From positions 78,309-142,308 of the forward strand of contig CAXXYG010000029.1 of NCBI GenBank assembly GCA_963666575.2: DNA of 64,000 bases, written 5' to 3'. A program made the position numbers and the translations under genes. The notes under the pieces were generated by a model that saw nothing but the letters and a program-made list of their open reading frames with translations, was not told the origin of the DNA and ran no database searches. This document shows, in pieces, positions 34,901 through 44,193 of this stretch; positions within the stretch are counted from its first letter, which is position 1, and the number at the start of each line of letters is the position of its first letter. The stretch comes from JABMQB01 sp963666575 (lineage in GTDB: Bacteria > Bacteroidota > Bacteroidia > Bacteroidales > Prolixibacteraceae).

Positions 34901-35189
34901 CAATTTTATCCCACTCCGAAACTGCTGACTTGTAAAAATCATTAGGCGCACCTTGTGGAGTTGGAGAAAATTTAAAATTCCATGTTCCGTTTAATGAAAA
35001 TATCCTGTCTGAATTATTTCTGTCGACAGTTTTGGCTTTTTCAACCGAACCGTATGAAAACATTGTCGCACGGGCGTTTTCTTTATTTATACCGGTGACA
35101 TATGGATTTTCCCAATCGTTTTGTTGTTGGGCAACTAAACAGGTTGTTGACAGGAATAATAGAATTAAAATAAGATTTGCTGTTTTCAT
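31989..35189 (-). CDS. GH2 beta-galactosidase (large LacZ type)
   Basis: About 1066 residues from the ATG at 35189, which begins directly at a signal peptide (MKTANLILILLFL, cleavage near VAQ). Domain order is the LacZ one: jelly-roll sugar-binding domain (with FVGYSQGSRLPAEFN), two Ig-like domains around a TIM barrel, and the C-terminal beta-gal small-chain domain (WFGLGPHENYIDR). The catalytic acid/base lies in IWSLGNESG (Glu near residue 478) and the nucleophile in IFSEYAHAMG (Glu near 570). It removes terminal beta-galactose in the periplasm. It probably serves the polysaccharide locus on the opposite strand together with the BNR_4 protein. Confidence 0.94.
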   Translation of the reverse strand: MKTANLILILLFLSTTCLVAQQQNDWENPYVTGINKENARATMFSYGSVEKAKTVDRNNSDRIFSLNGTWNFKFSPTPQGAPNDFYKSAVSEWDKIDVPSNWELNGYGTAIYTNIVYPFVVNPPFIDPADNPVGCYQREFSIPENWDGMNVTLHFGGVSSAFYVWVNGQFVGYSQGSRLPAEFNITNKLQAGKNNVSVKVYRWSDGSYLEDQDHWRLSGIHREVVLLAEPKVRISDFFIQTQLDNDYEDALIKIRPKIQNLSNRDIEGYLLEAMLFDTNGKAVLGKPLTKNVAEIINEQYPRLDNVKFALMQATITNPKKWTAETPNLYTLVFTLKDNNGQVLEAKSTKIGFRSVEISDGQFLINGQPITIYGVNHHDHNQYNGKVVSREDMLADVIQMKQFNFNAVRTCHYPNDPVWYDLCDEYGLYVMDEANIETHGQGGYLTNQPDWNHAFMERGIRMVERDKNHASVIIWSLGNESGRGPNHAAMAGWIRDYDLTRPIHYEPALGNPGKPGYISSDEEGYPNRSVTLKANPVDQDWVDMWGRFYPTPDMAKQVAGLKGNNQPVIFSEYAHAMGNSTGNFKELWDVFRSQKRIAGGFIWDWMDQGIVKKDANGDEFWAYGGDYGDPINDANFCINGVIFPDHTPKPGLFEIKQVQQPVAILAKNLNTFTYEAINRNSFLNLNNYSIIWELTANGLSIKNGSMDVPSVKPGDTYSFSLPLKKIAEPKPATEYFVKIDFVLKEKSNWADAGHQVAFGQFKSPSSNSVSTVKIDNIETISISENNASQLILEGTNFSLTIDKQKGLISNWTKNGITLISGNGLAPSFWRAQTDNDNRGGVTHELLKEWLTSQTNRKVASVLLEDISTSEKQVIITHSILDGKVEWINNLTVSGNGTIKVDASVNMDSDLPMIPKVGLKMQIPNTLNNISWFGLGPHENYIDRVDGVWVGLFKMPLDKFITPYIKPQENANRTGIRWMAFKGTDSGIKVTGKQHLSMSAVPWTVDQLEKALHPNELPKNDFITVNIDLIQMGVGGNDTWTPSRALPMEKYQIKPGNFEYSFLLESSY

Positions 35190-35556
35190 AGTCGGTTTCC
35201 ATTTATTATTTATGAGGTCCAATTTATAAAAATTGTTTCAAACCTGCCGATTTTTATGAAGTATCAGTATGCCATTTGCCCATTTAAGTTAATTTTATGT
35301 ATGGGTGTTTTTGTAAAGGATTTAGTTGCAGGGTTTCCTGTAAGTTATTTAACGTGAGTTCGATCTAAGAAATAGGATTAGAGTATTAATCTAAAAGCAT
35401 TTAACTATGTTGGCGCGTCAAAATTGCGTGAATCGGGCTAACTCGCTTATTTGAAATACCGAAAAGCTTAATTTTGACATGATTTTTCTTTAACAACCAG
35501 CTATTTAGTTCATGTATAGTAAAGTTTATTAGTAACTTTTTTATTTCGAACTCAGG
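35190..35556. other. Intergenic region upstream of the beta-galactosidase
   Basis: 367 bases between two minus-strand genes. The only structure I see is a 9-bp inverted repeat, GTCAAAATT at 35417-35425 and AATTTTGAC at 35470-35478, separated by 44 bases, which could be an operator pair. No clear terminator or small gene. Confidence 0.4.
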
Positions 35557-36879
35557 TTATTTAATATTCATTTTAACCGCCGTTTTATAGTTGGTATAAT
35601 GCACATATTTTTCCACATTTAACCACAAAACCTGAAGTGAATCTTTATCATTATAATTCCTGATTACAAACGGCCGGACGTTGTTATTTTTCGATTGACT
35701 GGTAATTTCTTCAACTTCCCAATCGATGCCATTATTTCTTGTTTCCCATTTTTCTATTTCAAATATGCCGTTTTTTATGCGCGACAAATAAACTATTGAA
35801 GGATTTGTATGGTCAAGGATTACTCCACCTGAATAATTGGGTTCCGGTTCTGTTTTTTCGTTTGGTGTATGGGGGAACCAACCGCCCGAATTTACTAGTT
35901 TATAATTGTTCCATTGGTTATTATCCCATATGGCATAATAATAAACATGTGATGAATCATTTGGAAATTGGGTATAAACAATTACCGGATTGCCATCCGT
36001 GTTTTCGGCCACATCCCAAATCCATGCTTTTTCTCCGGTTGCTTTTGCATCGTAAACAAGGTCCGAGTTTTTTGGATCAAGGGGGAGCTTTTCCCAGTTT
36101 TTTAATGTGTCGCCATTGGCATTTGTCAGAAAATCATTTTTATATTTTGCATAATAAATACTGTTGGTAGGTTCGTTTCGTGGATGCCCGTCGGTGAAAG
36201 CAAAATGAATGGTGTTTATATTATTTGAACTTATTTTAATATATGGCCTTCGGTTGTTATAAATCCGGTCAGGAAGAATCAGTATTTTTCCTTTTTCCCA
36301 GGTTTTGCCATTATCTGCCGATGTTGAAAAGTTAGGCTTAAAATCGGTTCCACGCCAAAATAAGTACAGTTTATTTTTTTCTTCCGATAATTGAAAAATG
36401 TTGGTGTAGGTGTATGTGTCTGAGGCATCTGAAAAGAGTGAAGTGTCGTTTAATGCCAACAATTGCTCAGGTTCCCACAAAAATATGTCTTCAGGATTTG
36501 AGGTTTTTAGCAGATGAATTGGTTCGTTGGTGGCATGTTTCGAATATAAAACAAACAGGTGGCCGGAGTTATCAATAAATAAGCTGGGATTGTTATGGTC
36601 ATCCGGTTCCAGCTTTTTATGGATAATAGTTGATTCAATTTTGTGGGAAGTATGATCAAAATAACCCACACTCACATTGCCTTCACTGTCGATCCACCCT
36701 GCATAAGTCCGTTTAAATTTTCCTTCATAATAAATGGCACGAGGGTCCGAAAACCAACACCATGATCCATTTTCAGTAAATGATAAATAATCTTCTCCCT
36801 TGGGAGGATTTGAATTTATTGAGTGTTTCTGGCAGCTTGCAATAATAAAAACAAAAATAATTAATGAGAATCGTTTCAT
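35557..36879 (-). CDS. BNR_4 repeat lipoprotein, putative carbohydrate-active enzyme
   Basis: 440 residues with a lipobox (FVFIIASC, Cys at about 16). The BNR_4 family start is clear: GSWCWFSDPRAIYYEG, then KRTYAGWIDSEGNVSVGYFD and DDHNNPSLFIDNSGHLFVLY. The fold is a sialidase-like propeller. Members occur in Bacteroidota polysaccharide loci and include lyases and hydrolases acting on uronic-acid-rich glycans; the activity here cannot be read from sequence. It is divergent from the ECF sigma gene of the neighbouring locus and probably part of the same degradative system as the GH2 enzyme. Confidence 0.8.
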   Translation of the reverse strand: MKRFSLIIFVFIIASCQKHSINSNPPKGEDYLSFTENGSWCWFSDPRAIYYEGKFKRTYAGWIDSEGNVSVGYFDHTSHKIESTIIHKKLEPDDHNNPSLFIDNSGHLFVLYSKHATNEPIHLLKTSNPEDIFLWEPEQLLALNDTSLFSDASDTYTYTNIFQLSEEKNKLYLFWRGTDFKPNFSTSADNGKTWEKGKILILPDRIYNNRRPYIKISSNNINTIHFAFTDGHPRNEPTNSIYYAKYKNDFLTNANGDTLKNWEKLPLDPKNSDLVYDAKATGEKAWIWDVAENTDGNPVIVYTQFPNDSSHVYYYAIWDNNQWNNYKLVNSGGWFPHTPNEKTEPEPNYSGGVILDHTNPSIVYLSRIKNGIFEIEKWETRNNGIDWEVEEITSQSKNNNVRPFVIRNYNDKDSLQVLWLNVEKYVHYTNYKTAVKMNIK

Positions 36880-37215
36880 ATTTAATTGATGTCGGGCATT
36901 TAAAGTGGTAAAAGATATTTTTAAATAAGTGAATTTACATCTATTTTTTTAACCAGTAAAAATTTATCGCTCTCTGATTTCAAATAATACTGTTCTAGGC
37001 AAAAAAAAAGGTTTTCCACATTTTGTTGGGTAAGTATTGGTAAAAATAATGAAGTCAAAATTCTAACAGAAATGACGCATCATTAAATTCAAAATATAAT
37101 ATTTGGAATTTTTTTTCAGTTTTATCTGGAAATCTTATTTTTAAATTATATGTTTAATACTTGTATGATTATATTATTTGGAATTACCTTTACTTAGTTA
37201 TTAAAAAAACAATTC
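36880..37215. other. Divergent control region of the polysaccharide locus
   Basis: 336 AT-rich bases between the BNR_4 gene and the ECF sigma gene. It contains a plausible sigma-gene promoter (listed) and several long T and A tracts. No coding potential seen. Confidence 0.45.
37161..37193 (+). promoter_or_regulatory. Candidate promoter of the ECF sigma factor gene
   Basis: TTG at 37161-37163 and TACCTTTAC at 37185-37193 resemble the Bacteroidota -33 (TTTG) and -7 (TAnnTTTG) elements, 21 bases apart. Transcription would begin about 18 bases before the TTG start codon of the sigma gene. Confidence 0.4.
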
Positions 37216-37824
37216 TTGGATGAAAAAGAAATAAATATAGACTTCATAAATTCATTAAAACAAGGAAAAGAAAAAAGCTTTCGTGCAGTTTTTGATATTT
37301 ATTTCGAGTCATTGCAGGTTTTTGCGAAAATGTATGTTGAAGATGAGGAGATTGCAAAGGATATGGTGCAAGAAGTTTTCTATAAACTGTGGAAGAAACG
37401 ATCTTCTCTCCCCGAGAAATTAAACATAAAAGCTTATTTATATCAGTCATTAAAAAATAATTGCCTGAATTATTTAAAAAGATTAAAAGTTCAGGCAAAA
37501 TATAAAAAAAGAGTACTTGATAATTATAATGATTTACAATTGAATTATGAAGCTTTATTACAATTAAACTTTGATGCTGTTTCATTTAATGAGCTTTTAG
37601 AAAAACTAAATAAGTCTATCAATCAGCTACCTCCAAAATGTAAGGAAGTATTTGAGCTAAGTCGGAACGATGGATTAAAAAACCGCGAAATTGCGGAACA
37701 ATTAAACATATCAGTAAAAGCAGTTGAAGGGCATATTTCCAAAGCCCTCAAACAATTAAAAAAACAAATTAACACCCAATTTCCTTCAGATTTTATTCTT
37801 TATTTTTTGTTGGCAAGACATTAA
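37216..37824 (+). CDS. ECF-type RNA polymerase sigma factor, Bacteroides expansion family
   Basis: 202 residues. Region 2 is visible (MYVEDEEIAKDMVQEVFYKL, about 37-56), then a linker and region 4 (KCKEVFELSRNDGLKNREIA with ISVKAVEGHISKALKQLKK, about 138-185). The start appears to be TTG at 37216; the next Met (residue 37) would remove most of region 2. It is followed by a FecR-type anti-sigma gene and a SusC with an STN domain. The set forms a classic trans-envelope switch: substrate binding at SusC is relayed to FecR, which frees this sigma to transcribe susC/susD and the glycosidase genes. Confidence 0.92.
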   Translation: MDEKEINIDFINSLKQGKEKSFRAVFDIYFESLQVFAKMYVEDEEIAKDMVQEVFYKLWKKRSSLPEKLNIKAYLYQSLKNNCLNYLKRLKVQAKYKKRVLDNYNDLQLNYEALLQLNFDAVSFNELLEKLNKSINQLPPKCKEVFELSRNDGLKNREIAEQLNISVKAVEGHISKALKQLKKQINTQFPSDFILYFLLARH

Positions 37825-37944
37825 CTTTCACTGTTTTTCAGTAGCTTTTAATTTTATTTTTGGTTTTTTTTATTGATTTTGGTTTTATTAAACTAGGGTA
37901 TAAGCATGTTATGTTGTTTTAGTAATAAGATGATATAACAAATT

Positions 37945-38934
37945 ATGGAGCAAGAAAAAATAATACAATACATAACAGGTAATATAGCAGACGAGGCCGA
38001 AAAAACTAAAATTTGTAATTGGATTAATGCCTCAGCAGCAAATAAGACGGAATATATTCAATTAAAGAATATTTACGCCCTAAGCAGGAAAAGCAACCAT
38101 AAATTTGATTTGGATCGTGAATACTTAAAATTACGGATGGAATTAGGCATTCCAACCAAAAGAATTTTCCTTGAATTTATAAAATATGCTGCAATAGTAA
38201 TTTTTGCAGTTGGCTTAACAGTATTTTTTCAGCGGAACTATATTAATTCACGGCAATCGGAGGTTGGATTGATGAACGAAGTGATTAGTCCTGCAGGGCA
38301 AATTTCTGAACTTGTTTTGTCTGATGGCACAAAAGTGTGGTTAAATGCCGGGTCGAGTATTTCATATCCGCCTTATTTTAGTAGCCAGAATCGGATTGTC
38401 CACTTGAATGGGGAAGCTTTTTTTAAAGTCACTAAAGATAAGGAAAACCCTTTTGTTGTTGAAACAAAAAAGATGAAAGTTAAGGTACTCGGTACCAGTT
38501 TTAATATTGATGCTTTTGATCAAAACAAATTTGTTGAAACAACTTTAGTTGAAGGGAAAGTAGAATTACATAATAATGGTGGAGCTAAAATTGCTGAAAT
38601 GTTTCCCGGGCAGTTGGCAAAATACGATGTCGATTCACGGCAGGTTCTTATATCGGAAGTCGATACCCGTTTTTATTCTTCATGGAAAGATGGAAAAATT
38701 ACATTCTTTAATGAGCCGCTGGAGGCAATTATTATTAAACTGGAGCGATGGTACAATGTAAAATTTACTTTTTCAAGCGAAGAAATAAAATCGTACCGTT
38801 TTTCAGGTACAATATTAAAATATAAACCGCTTGACCAGGTATTGCAGATCATTAAAATATCTTCTCCAATAAACTATCAGATAATTGTAAATTTTGAAGA
38901 TAGGAATGAAATTGTTTTAACAAAACTTAATTAA
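37945..38934 (+). CDS. FecR-family anti-sigma factor
   Basis: 329 residues. A cytoplasmic N-terminal part (1-70, sigma-binding), a single transmembrane helix (FIKYAAIVIFAVGLTVFF, about 74-92), the periplasmic FecR domain (EVISPAGQISELVLSDGTKV, WLNAGSSISYPPYF, VLGTSFNIDAF), and a C-terminal DUF4974 region (YRFSGTILKYKPLDQVLQII) that should contact the STN domain of SusC. It holds the ECF sigma inactive until signalled. It lies 120 bases after the sigma gene. The region after its stop contains the alternative hairpins listed below. Confidence 0.92.
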   Translation: MEQEKIIQYITGNIADEAEKTKICNWINASAANKTEYIQLKNIYALSRKSNHKFDLDREYLKLRMELGIPTKRIFLEFIKYAAIVIFAVGLTVFFQRNYINSRQSEVGLMNEVISPAGQISELVLSDGTKVWLNAGSSISYPPYFSSQNRIVHLNGEAFFKVTKDKENPFVVETKKMKVKVLGTSFNIDAFDQNKFVETTLVEGKVELHNNGGAKIAEMFPGQLAKYDVDSRQVLISEVDTRFYSSWKDGKITFFNEPLEAIIIKLERWYNVKFTFSSEEIKSYRFSGTILKYKPLDQVLQIIKISSPINYQIIVNFEDRNEIVLTKLN

Positions 38935-38941
38935 TATGCCT

Positions 38942-39033
38942 ATGGGAAATAAATAATCGGCAAAAAAAACCGGCATTAGCGCAAACTAATACCGGCTCAT
39001 CTTTTCCCATGGTAAGCACCAACTTATCATGGG
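38942..39033 (+). promoter_or_regulatory. Mutually exclusive RNA hairpins in the susC leader
   Basis: Segment A (ATGGGAAA, 38942-38949) can pair with the first half of segment B (TTTCCCAT, 39003-39010), enclosing a stable 10-bp hairpin (38970-38979 with 38986-38995, one mismatch). Segment B (CCCATGGTAAG, 39006-39016) can instead pair with segment C (CTTATCATGGG, 39023-39033) in an 11-bp stem with one G-U. A:B and B:C cannot form together. It ends 55 bases before the susC ATG, as an attenuator or stability element would. Confidence 0.5.
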
Positions 39034-39088
39034 TTAATAATAACAATCCTGTAATAGGGATCATTATTCACAACTAAATTTCAAATTT

Positions 39089-42000
39089 ATGAAAAAAAAA
39101 CAAATGAATTGCATTTGTCAATTTGAATGCAAGAAAATAATCAAAGTAATGAAACTGACAATTTTTTTCTTCTTGATAGGATTACTGACCGTAAGTGCAG
39201 AAAGTTATTCGCAACAAGCGAAATTAAACTTAAACATGAGGGATGCACAAATTATCGATGTTTTAAATGCCATTGAACGGCAAAGTGAATTTTATTTTTT
39301 CTTTAAAAACGATGAAATAAACGAAGCGGAAAAAATTAATGCTCAATTCCATGAAGCATCAATCGATAATATTTTAATTCAGGTATTAAAAAACACCGAT
39401 TTAAAATACAAGATTGTTGATACGGTATATTGTGATAGGACCTGAAACTGAAATAAACTCACGAAGCCAGCAGGATGTAAAGAGGATTTTGGGGAAAGTT
39501 GTTGGCCAAAATGGGCAACCTTTGCCTGGTGTAACTGTAGTTATTAAGGGAACCACTAACGGAACAGTCACTAATTTTGATGGAGAATATAATTTACCGA
39601 ATGTTCCCAACGATGCGACATTGGTATTTTCTTTTGTGGGAATGAAAACTCAGGAGGTTTCGGTTGAAGGTAAAATAACTATCGATATTTCAATGGAGGA
39701 GGATGCAATTGGTATTGAGGAAGTTGTTGCCATCGGATATGGAACACAATCAAAAGTTACTGTTACGGGTTCGGTAGTTTCAACAAAAGGATCTGAACTT
39801 GTTAAAAGCCAAACTCCAAATGTTTTAAACGCAATTACAGGTCTTTTACCCGGGGTCATTATAAACAACAGGTCAGGTGAACCGGGTAAGGATAATCCTG
39901 AAATCTTTATTAGAGGAAGAAGTACAACCGGTACAACAAATCCATTAATATTGATTGACGGAGTTGAGCGATCAGACTTTGGTAAGATAAATCCGAATGA
40001 CATTGAAAGTATATCTGTATTAAAAGATGCTTCGGCTGCAATTTATGGTGCCCGAGCTGCCAATGGTGTTGTATTAGTAACAACAAAAAGGGGTAAAAAA
40101 GGAGCACCTGTATTTAATTTTACTTATAATCAGGGATTTTCCCAACCAACAAGAAATCCTAAAATGGCCGATTCATATACGTTTGCTCAAGTATATAACG
40201 AAATTGAAATTGGAGAAGGCCGTACAGCAAAATACTCTGCTGCTGAACTTGAAAAATTCAGGGCGGGTAAAGAAGTTGGATATACTACTACCGACTGGTA
40301 CGCCGAAATGACAAAAACACTAACCCCTCAATACCAGGCTAACTTATCTGTTTCAGGAGGTTCCGATGCATTGGATTATTTTGTATCTATTGGAAAACTT
40401 GGACAGAAAGGGCATTTTAATTATGGATCGACAAAGGTTGACAGATATAACTTCCGTTCAAACATTACTGTTAAAGCTACTGAGTATATTAAAGTAGGTT
40501 TGGATGTCTCAGGAAGGTTGGATGACAAACATTACCCTGGCAATCCTGATAGCCGCGGTATATACAGCCATATGTATTTGTATCAACCTAGTTGGACACT
40601 ACATTGGCCAGGTACTGATTATATAAGGCCTAACCGAGATAGCGAAAGCCTTGTTAATTGGGTTAGCGACAGTGGTGGATACCAGGATGATAACTACAAA
40701 GCTCTCGAAACAAAACTTCATTATAATATTGATATTCCATGGATTAAAGGTTTGTCTGTTTCTGGAAGTGCTAATTATGATATGGATTATAATTTCTTAA
40801 AATATTTTAATTTACCTAGTTTTGTTTACTACAAGGATGAGAATTCTAATACCTATACCAGAGGCCGATCGGGAGATGGATCTGATTTAGCTAACCTGGA
40901 AGAACGGTTTGAACAAAGTTCAACTTTAACACTAAATTCCCTGATAAATTATTCCAATACTTTCAATAAGCATAAAATTGATATTATGCTGGGTTATGAG
41001 CAAATGGAATACGATGATAATTACCTGGAAGCATATCGTAGCGATTATCCTTCAACTGCAATTCCTGAATTATTTGCAGGAAGTAGTGATAAAAGCAAAC
41101 ATAGGAACGATGGTTCGTCTTCTAAAACTTCGCGGCAAAATTATTTTGGAAGGGCTTCCTACGATTATGCAGGAAAATATCTGGCTCAATTAATTTTCAG
41201 ATACGATGGTTCTCCTAACTTCCCGGAAGATAACAGATGGGGATTATTCCCGGGTGTTTCTTTGGGATGGAGAATTTCTGAAGAAGCTTTTATGAGCAAT
41301 ATGTCATTCCTTGATAACTTAAAAATCAGAGGGTCATATGGTGAAATGGGTAACGACGCTGTAAATCCATTCCAGTATTTAACAAGTTATGCCTACAACG
41401 ATAATTATGTTATTGGGAATAGCGATGTAATTGGATTGGTGCAAAGTGGTGTGCCAAACCCAAATATTACATGGGAAGTTGCAAAATCGACCAACTTTGG
41501 TTTTGACGGAACTCTTTGGGAAGGTGCACTCGGTTTTGAATTTGATATGTTTAAAACTAAACGTTCGAATATCCTTACCACACGAACGGCAATTGTTCCG
41601 GATTATACGGGATTGGTATTACCCGATGAGAATATTGGAATAGTTGAAAACAAAGGTTTTGAACTGCAATTATCTCACAGGAAAAGTTTGAATCAACTGA
41701 GGTACTCTATAAATGGAAATATCTCGTATGCAAGGAATAAAGTAATTTTTGCTGATGAAGCGCCTGCTGCCGAAGATTATCAGTTGGCAACAGGAAGGCC
41801 TATTGGAGCAGAATTATTTTATGATGCCATAGGAATTTATAGCTCCCAGGCTGAAGTAGATGCATCAGCTCATTTACCAGGTGCCATGGCTGGCGATATT
41901 ATTTATAGGGATGTGAATGGTGATAGCGAAATTAATTCAAGAGATATGATCAGAATTAATCAAACACCTACACCCGAAATAGTTTACAGCATACATGGAT

Positions 42001-42473
42001 CCGTAGTTTATAAAAATCTGGATTTTTCATTTATGTTTCAGGGTCAAGAAAATGCTCAAACCTTTGTAAAAGAAAAAAATGCCGCAGATTATCGGCCTTA
42101 TTTTGCTGTAATGAGTTATAACCTTGGTAATTTCCTCGATTGGAGGGCAAATGACCGTTGGTCGCCTGATAATACCGATGCTTCTCAACCACGTGGATCG
42201 ATAGATAATTTTAATAATAATACGCTTCAAAGCACCCATTGGTTAATGGATGCAGGATTTTTAAGGTTGAAAAACTTAGAGATTGGTTATACCCTACCTT
42301 CCAATTTATGTCAGAAAATTGGATTAAACAATGTGCGAGCATATGTTAGCGGTAATAACCTGATGATTATTTACGATCATATGAAGGATATTGGTTTTGA
42401 TCCGGAAACTTCCGACTTCTGGTACTATCCGCAGCAGCGAACATTTAATGTTGGTATAAACCTAACTTTTTAA
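39089..42473 (+). CDS. SusC-like TonB receptor with STN domain, frameshifted near 39422
   Basis: Read through one extra base, this is a 1127-residue SusC. The first frame (39089-39445) holds a signal peptide and the STN domain (LNLNMRDAQIIDVLNAIERQ), ending at KYKIVD. The second frame carries carboxypeptidase-regulatory domain (GKVVGQNGQPLPGVTVVIKG), TonB box region, plug (VLKDASAAIYGARAANGVVL) and barrel to the terminal Phe. Removing one base near 39422 gives KYKIVDRYIVIG, the normal join, so the frame break is either an error or a recent mutation. It imports oligosaccharides across the outer membrane with SusD and signals through FecR. The STN domain marks it as the sensor of this locus. 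Confidence 0.9.
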
Positions 42474-42484
42474 ACTAAGTAATT

Positions 42485-44113
42485 ATGAAAAATAAGTTAT
42501 TAATTATTATAGTGGCATTATTTACATTATTTTCTTGTCAGGATATTTTTGAGATCACGCCACAAGACAAAATTTCTGAAAACGATGTTTGGAACGATGA
42601 AACTCTGGTTCGTCTATATATGAATGCGTGTTATACCAACACGTTTACGCAAGGTTTATTCAGGAACACACAAATAGGCCATGCAACTGATGAATTACAT
42701 AGTATCAAGGGTTCTGTGTATTATAAAATTATTACGAGAGGTGAATTAACTGCTGATAATGTCACTCAATTAAATCCATACTTGAATAATTGGGCAGACG
42801 CTTATGCGCTAATTCGGGATATCAATACTTTTTTCAATAAAATTGGGGACGTGCCAATTGCAGATGATACCAAAAATGAAATGAAAGGCGAAATGAAATT
42901 TATGCGGGCTTTTTTATATTCCCAATTAATTTGGAGATATGGTGGTGTACCTATAATTGAGGAAGTTTTTGGATTAGATGATGAATATTCCATTGAAAGG
43001 CAATCATACAGTCAATGTGTTACTTTCATAATTGGTGAATTGGATGAGGCTATTTCTTTACTTCCTGATCAGCAAACAGGAGCTGATTTGGGTAAAGCAT
43101 CCGCTGATGCAGCAAGGGCACTCAAATCAAGGGTTCTTCTATATGCCGCAAGTCCATTAAATAATTCAACAAATGATCAAACAAAATGGCAACAGGCTTC
43201 AGATGCTGCAAAAGTATTAATTAACACACGGTATTCATTAAATGAGGACTATCAAAGTATATTTTTAGAACAGAATGATGAAATTATTTTCGCCAAATAC
43301 CATACTCAAGCTAGTGAGCTTGACCTGAGCAGGCAAACCGGCCGTAACGGAGATAATGGTTGGGGTTCTGATTCTCCAACACAAAATCTGGTAAACGATT
43401 ATGAAATGATTAATGGTGAAATGCCATATTTGACGGATGGATCCGTAAATCCGGCATCGGATTTTGATCCAAACAATCCATACATAAATCGCGATCCAAG
43501 GTTCGATGCATCCATCCTTCACGATGGTTCTCAATGGATGGGTAGGGAAACCGAAACCTTTGAAGGTGGGTTAGATTCCCGTTCAGGACCAGTTGCAGCA
43601 TGGAATGGATCAATGTCAGGGTATTATCTCAAAAAATTTGTACCTGAAGATATTCCACCCGTTGGAGGTTCAGTTTATCCTACTTCACCCTGGATCATGT
43701 TTCGTTATGCTGAAATATTGTTAAACTATGCCGAAGCAGAGTTTATGCTGGGTCATGAGGATATTGCAAGGGAATACATTAATATAGTACGTAGCCGAAA
43801 CAGCGTAAGTATGCCTGCAATCACCGAAAGTGGTGCTGCTTTAAAAAAGCGTATACAACATGAACGCAGAATAGAATTGGTTTTTGAGGGGCATCGGTAT
43901 TTTGATGTTCGAAGATGGGAAATTGTTAATGAAACGGAAACCAAAGACATTATTGGTTTGGCCATTACAAAAGCAAGTGATGGAACAAAAACCTATAACG
44001 TAGTAAACTTAATTACGCGGTCGTGGAATGATAAGTATAATTTATTGCCTATTCCTCGTGAAGAAATTGACAGAAGCCTTGGTTCATTGGATCAAAATCC
44101 TGGATACAATTAA
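42485..44113 (+). CDS. SusD/RagB-family glycan-binding lipoprotein
   Basis: 542 residues with lipobox LFTLFSC (Cys at 18). The SusD fold is recognised by the N-terminal DIFEITPQDKISENDVWND, GEMKFMRAFLYSQLIWRYGG (helical TPR-like core), SPWIMFRYAEILLNYAEAEF and IQHERRIELVFEGHRYFDVR, then a terminal NLLPIPREEID. It caps the SusC barrel at the cell surface and binds the glycan. It starts 11 bases after susC and is followed by a perfect 10-bp hairpin terminator before the glycosidase genes, a layout that gives more SusCD than enzyme. Confidence 0.95.
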   Translation: MKNKLLIIIVALFTLFSCQDIFEITPQDKISENDVWNDETLVRLYMNACYTNTFTQGLFRNTQIGHATDELHSIKGSVYYKIITRGELTADNVTQLNPYLNNWADAYALIRDINTFFNKIGDVPIADDTKNEMKGEMKFMRAFLYSQLIWRYGGVPIIEEVFGLDDEYSIERQSYSQCVTFIIGELDEAISLLPDQQTGADLGKASADAARALKSRVLLYAASPLNNSTNDQTKWQQASDAAKVLINTRYSLNEDYQSIFLEQNDEIIFAKYHTQASELDLSRQTGRNGDNGWGSDSPTQNLVNDYEMINGEMPYLTDGSVNPASDFDPNNPYINRDPRFDASILHDGSQWMGRETETFEGGLDSRSGPVAAWNGSMSGYYLKKFVPEDIPPVGGSVYPTSPWIMFRYAEILLNYAEAEFMLGHEDIAREYINIVRSRNSVSMPAITESGAALKKRIQHERRIELVFEGHRYFDVRRWEIVNETETKDIIGLAITKASDGTKTYNVVNLITRSWNDKYNLLPIPREEIDRSLGSLDQNPGYN

Positions 44114-44124
44114 ATAATTTTATG

Positions 44125-44160
44125 GGAGGCTATTGAATTAATAGCCTCCTGTTTTGTTTT
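44125..44160 (+). terminator. Intrinsic (probably partial) terminator after susD
   Basis: GGAGGCTATT (44125-44134) and AATAGCCTCC (44140-44149) form a perfect 10-bp stem with a 5-nt loop, followed by a T-rich tail. It separates susC/susD from the downstream glycosidase genes in the same direction, so some read-through is expected. Confidence 0.85.
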
Positions 44161-44193
44161 AATTAGTATAATCCATCTTAAACCTTAATTCTT

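Noticed and set aside
39414..39445. Programmed frameshift in susC
   Set aside because: There is no slippery heptamer or downstream structure at the site.
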